Part shown: positions 5,450 through 5,457 of the stretch, one piece after another
Numbering within the stretch: position 1 is the first letter of the stretch
Layout: each line of letters opens with the position of its first letter
Origin: Clostridia bacterium
GTDB taxonomy: Bacteria > Bacillota_A > Clostridia > Oscillospirales > CAG-272
Direction: 5' to 3'
Assembly: GCA_017547395.1 (NCBI GenBank)
Contig: JAFYPS010000024.1
Location: 1-5,457, forward strand
DNA: 5,457 nucleotides
The notes under the pieces: generated by a model
What the model saw: only the letters and a program-made list of their open reading frames with translations
Databases searched by the model: none
Told to the model about the DNA's origin: nothing
Position numbers and translations under genes: made by a program

Positions 5450-5457
5450 GAGGAATG

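Overview
The window looks like chromosomal DNA of a low-to-moderate GC member of the Bacillota, most likely class Clostridia (Oscillospiraceae/Lachnospiraceae-like). The evidence is strong AGGAG-type ribosome binding sites, near-consensus TTGACA/TATAAT promoters, intrinsic terminators with long T tracts, an SdpR/SdpI-type pair and a cupin-AraC regulator. The lineage is inferred from gene style, not from a marker gene.

Layout, left to right. (1) Positions 1-500 hold the 3' end of a plus-strand gene, probably a carbohydrate-active enzyme of the helical-barrel (six-hairpin) type; it ends at an intrinsic terminator (505-537). (2) A compact lysine operon follows on the plus strand: a strong promoter (547-575), then dapA (606-1493), dapB (1493-2242, one-base overlap) and lysA (2246-3541, 3 bases after dapB). 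It encodes the first two dedicated steps and the last step of the diaminopimelate/lysine pathway; the middle steps (e.g. dapL, or dapD/E plus dapF) are not in the window. The short predicted leader (about 24 nt) leaves no room for a lysine riboswitch or T-box. (3) A 20-bp hairpin (3537-3580) is a shared bidirectional terminator and includes parts of both convergent genes. (4) On the minus strand lies a two-gene unit: an ArsR-family repressor (sdpR-like, 4188-4460) and a six-TM SdpI-family membrane protein (3557-4195), overlapping by 8 bases. It has a fully consensus promoter with a perfect 9-bp inverted repeat directly downstream of the -10 box, a textbook position for autorepression. (5) Upstream of that, also on the minus strand, is a cupin-AraC regulator (4536-5375) with its own promoter at the right edge.

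How the parts work together: DapA and DapB make tetrahydrodipicolinate, and LysA converts meso-diaminopimelate to lysine, so the operon feeds both cell wall and protein synthesis. The SdpR/SdpI pair is expected, from the Bacillus subtilis paradigm, to be a self-regulated envelope or toxin response in which SdpI gives protection and relieves SdpR repression. No toxin genes (sdpABC) are present here, so it appears as an orphan immunity/sensing pair. The AraC regulator probably responds to a sugar and may control a divergent gene just beyond the right end.

Every gap between genes is under 150 bases and is accounted for by promoters, operators or terminators. I found no RNA genes, CRISPR arrays or mobile elements, and no clearly unprecedented system. 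The sdpRI unit and its operator are the most interesting part.
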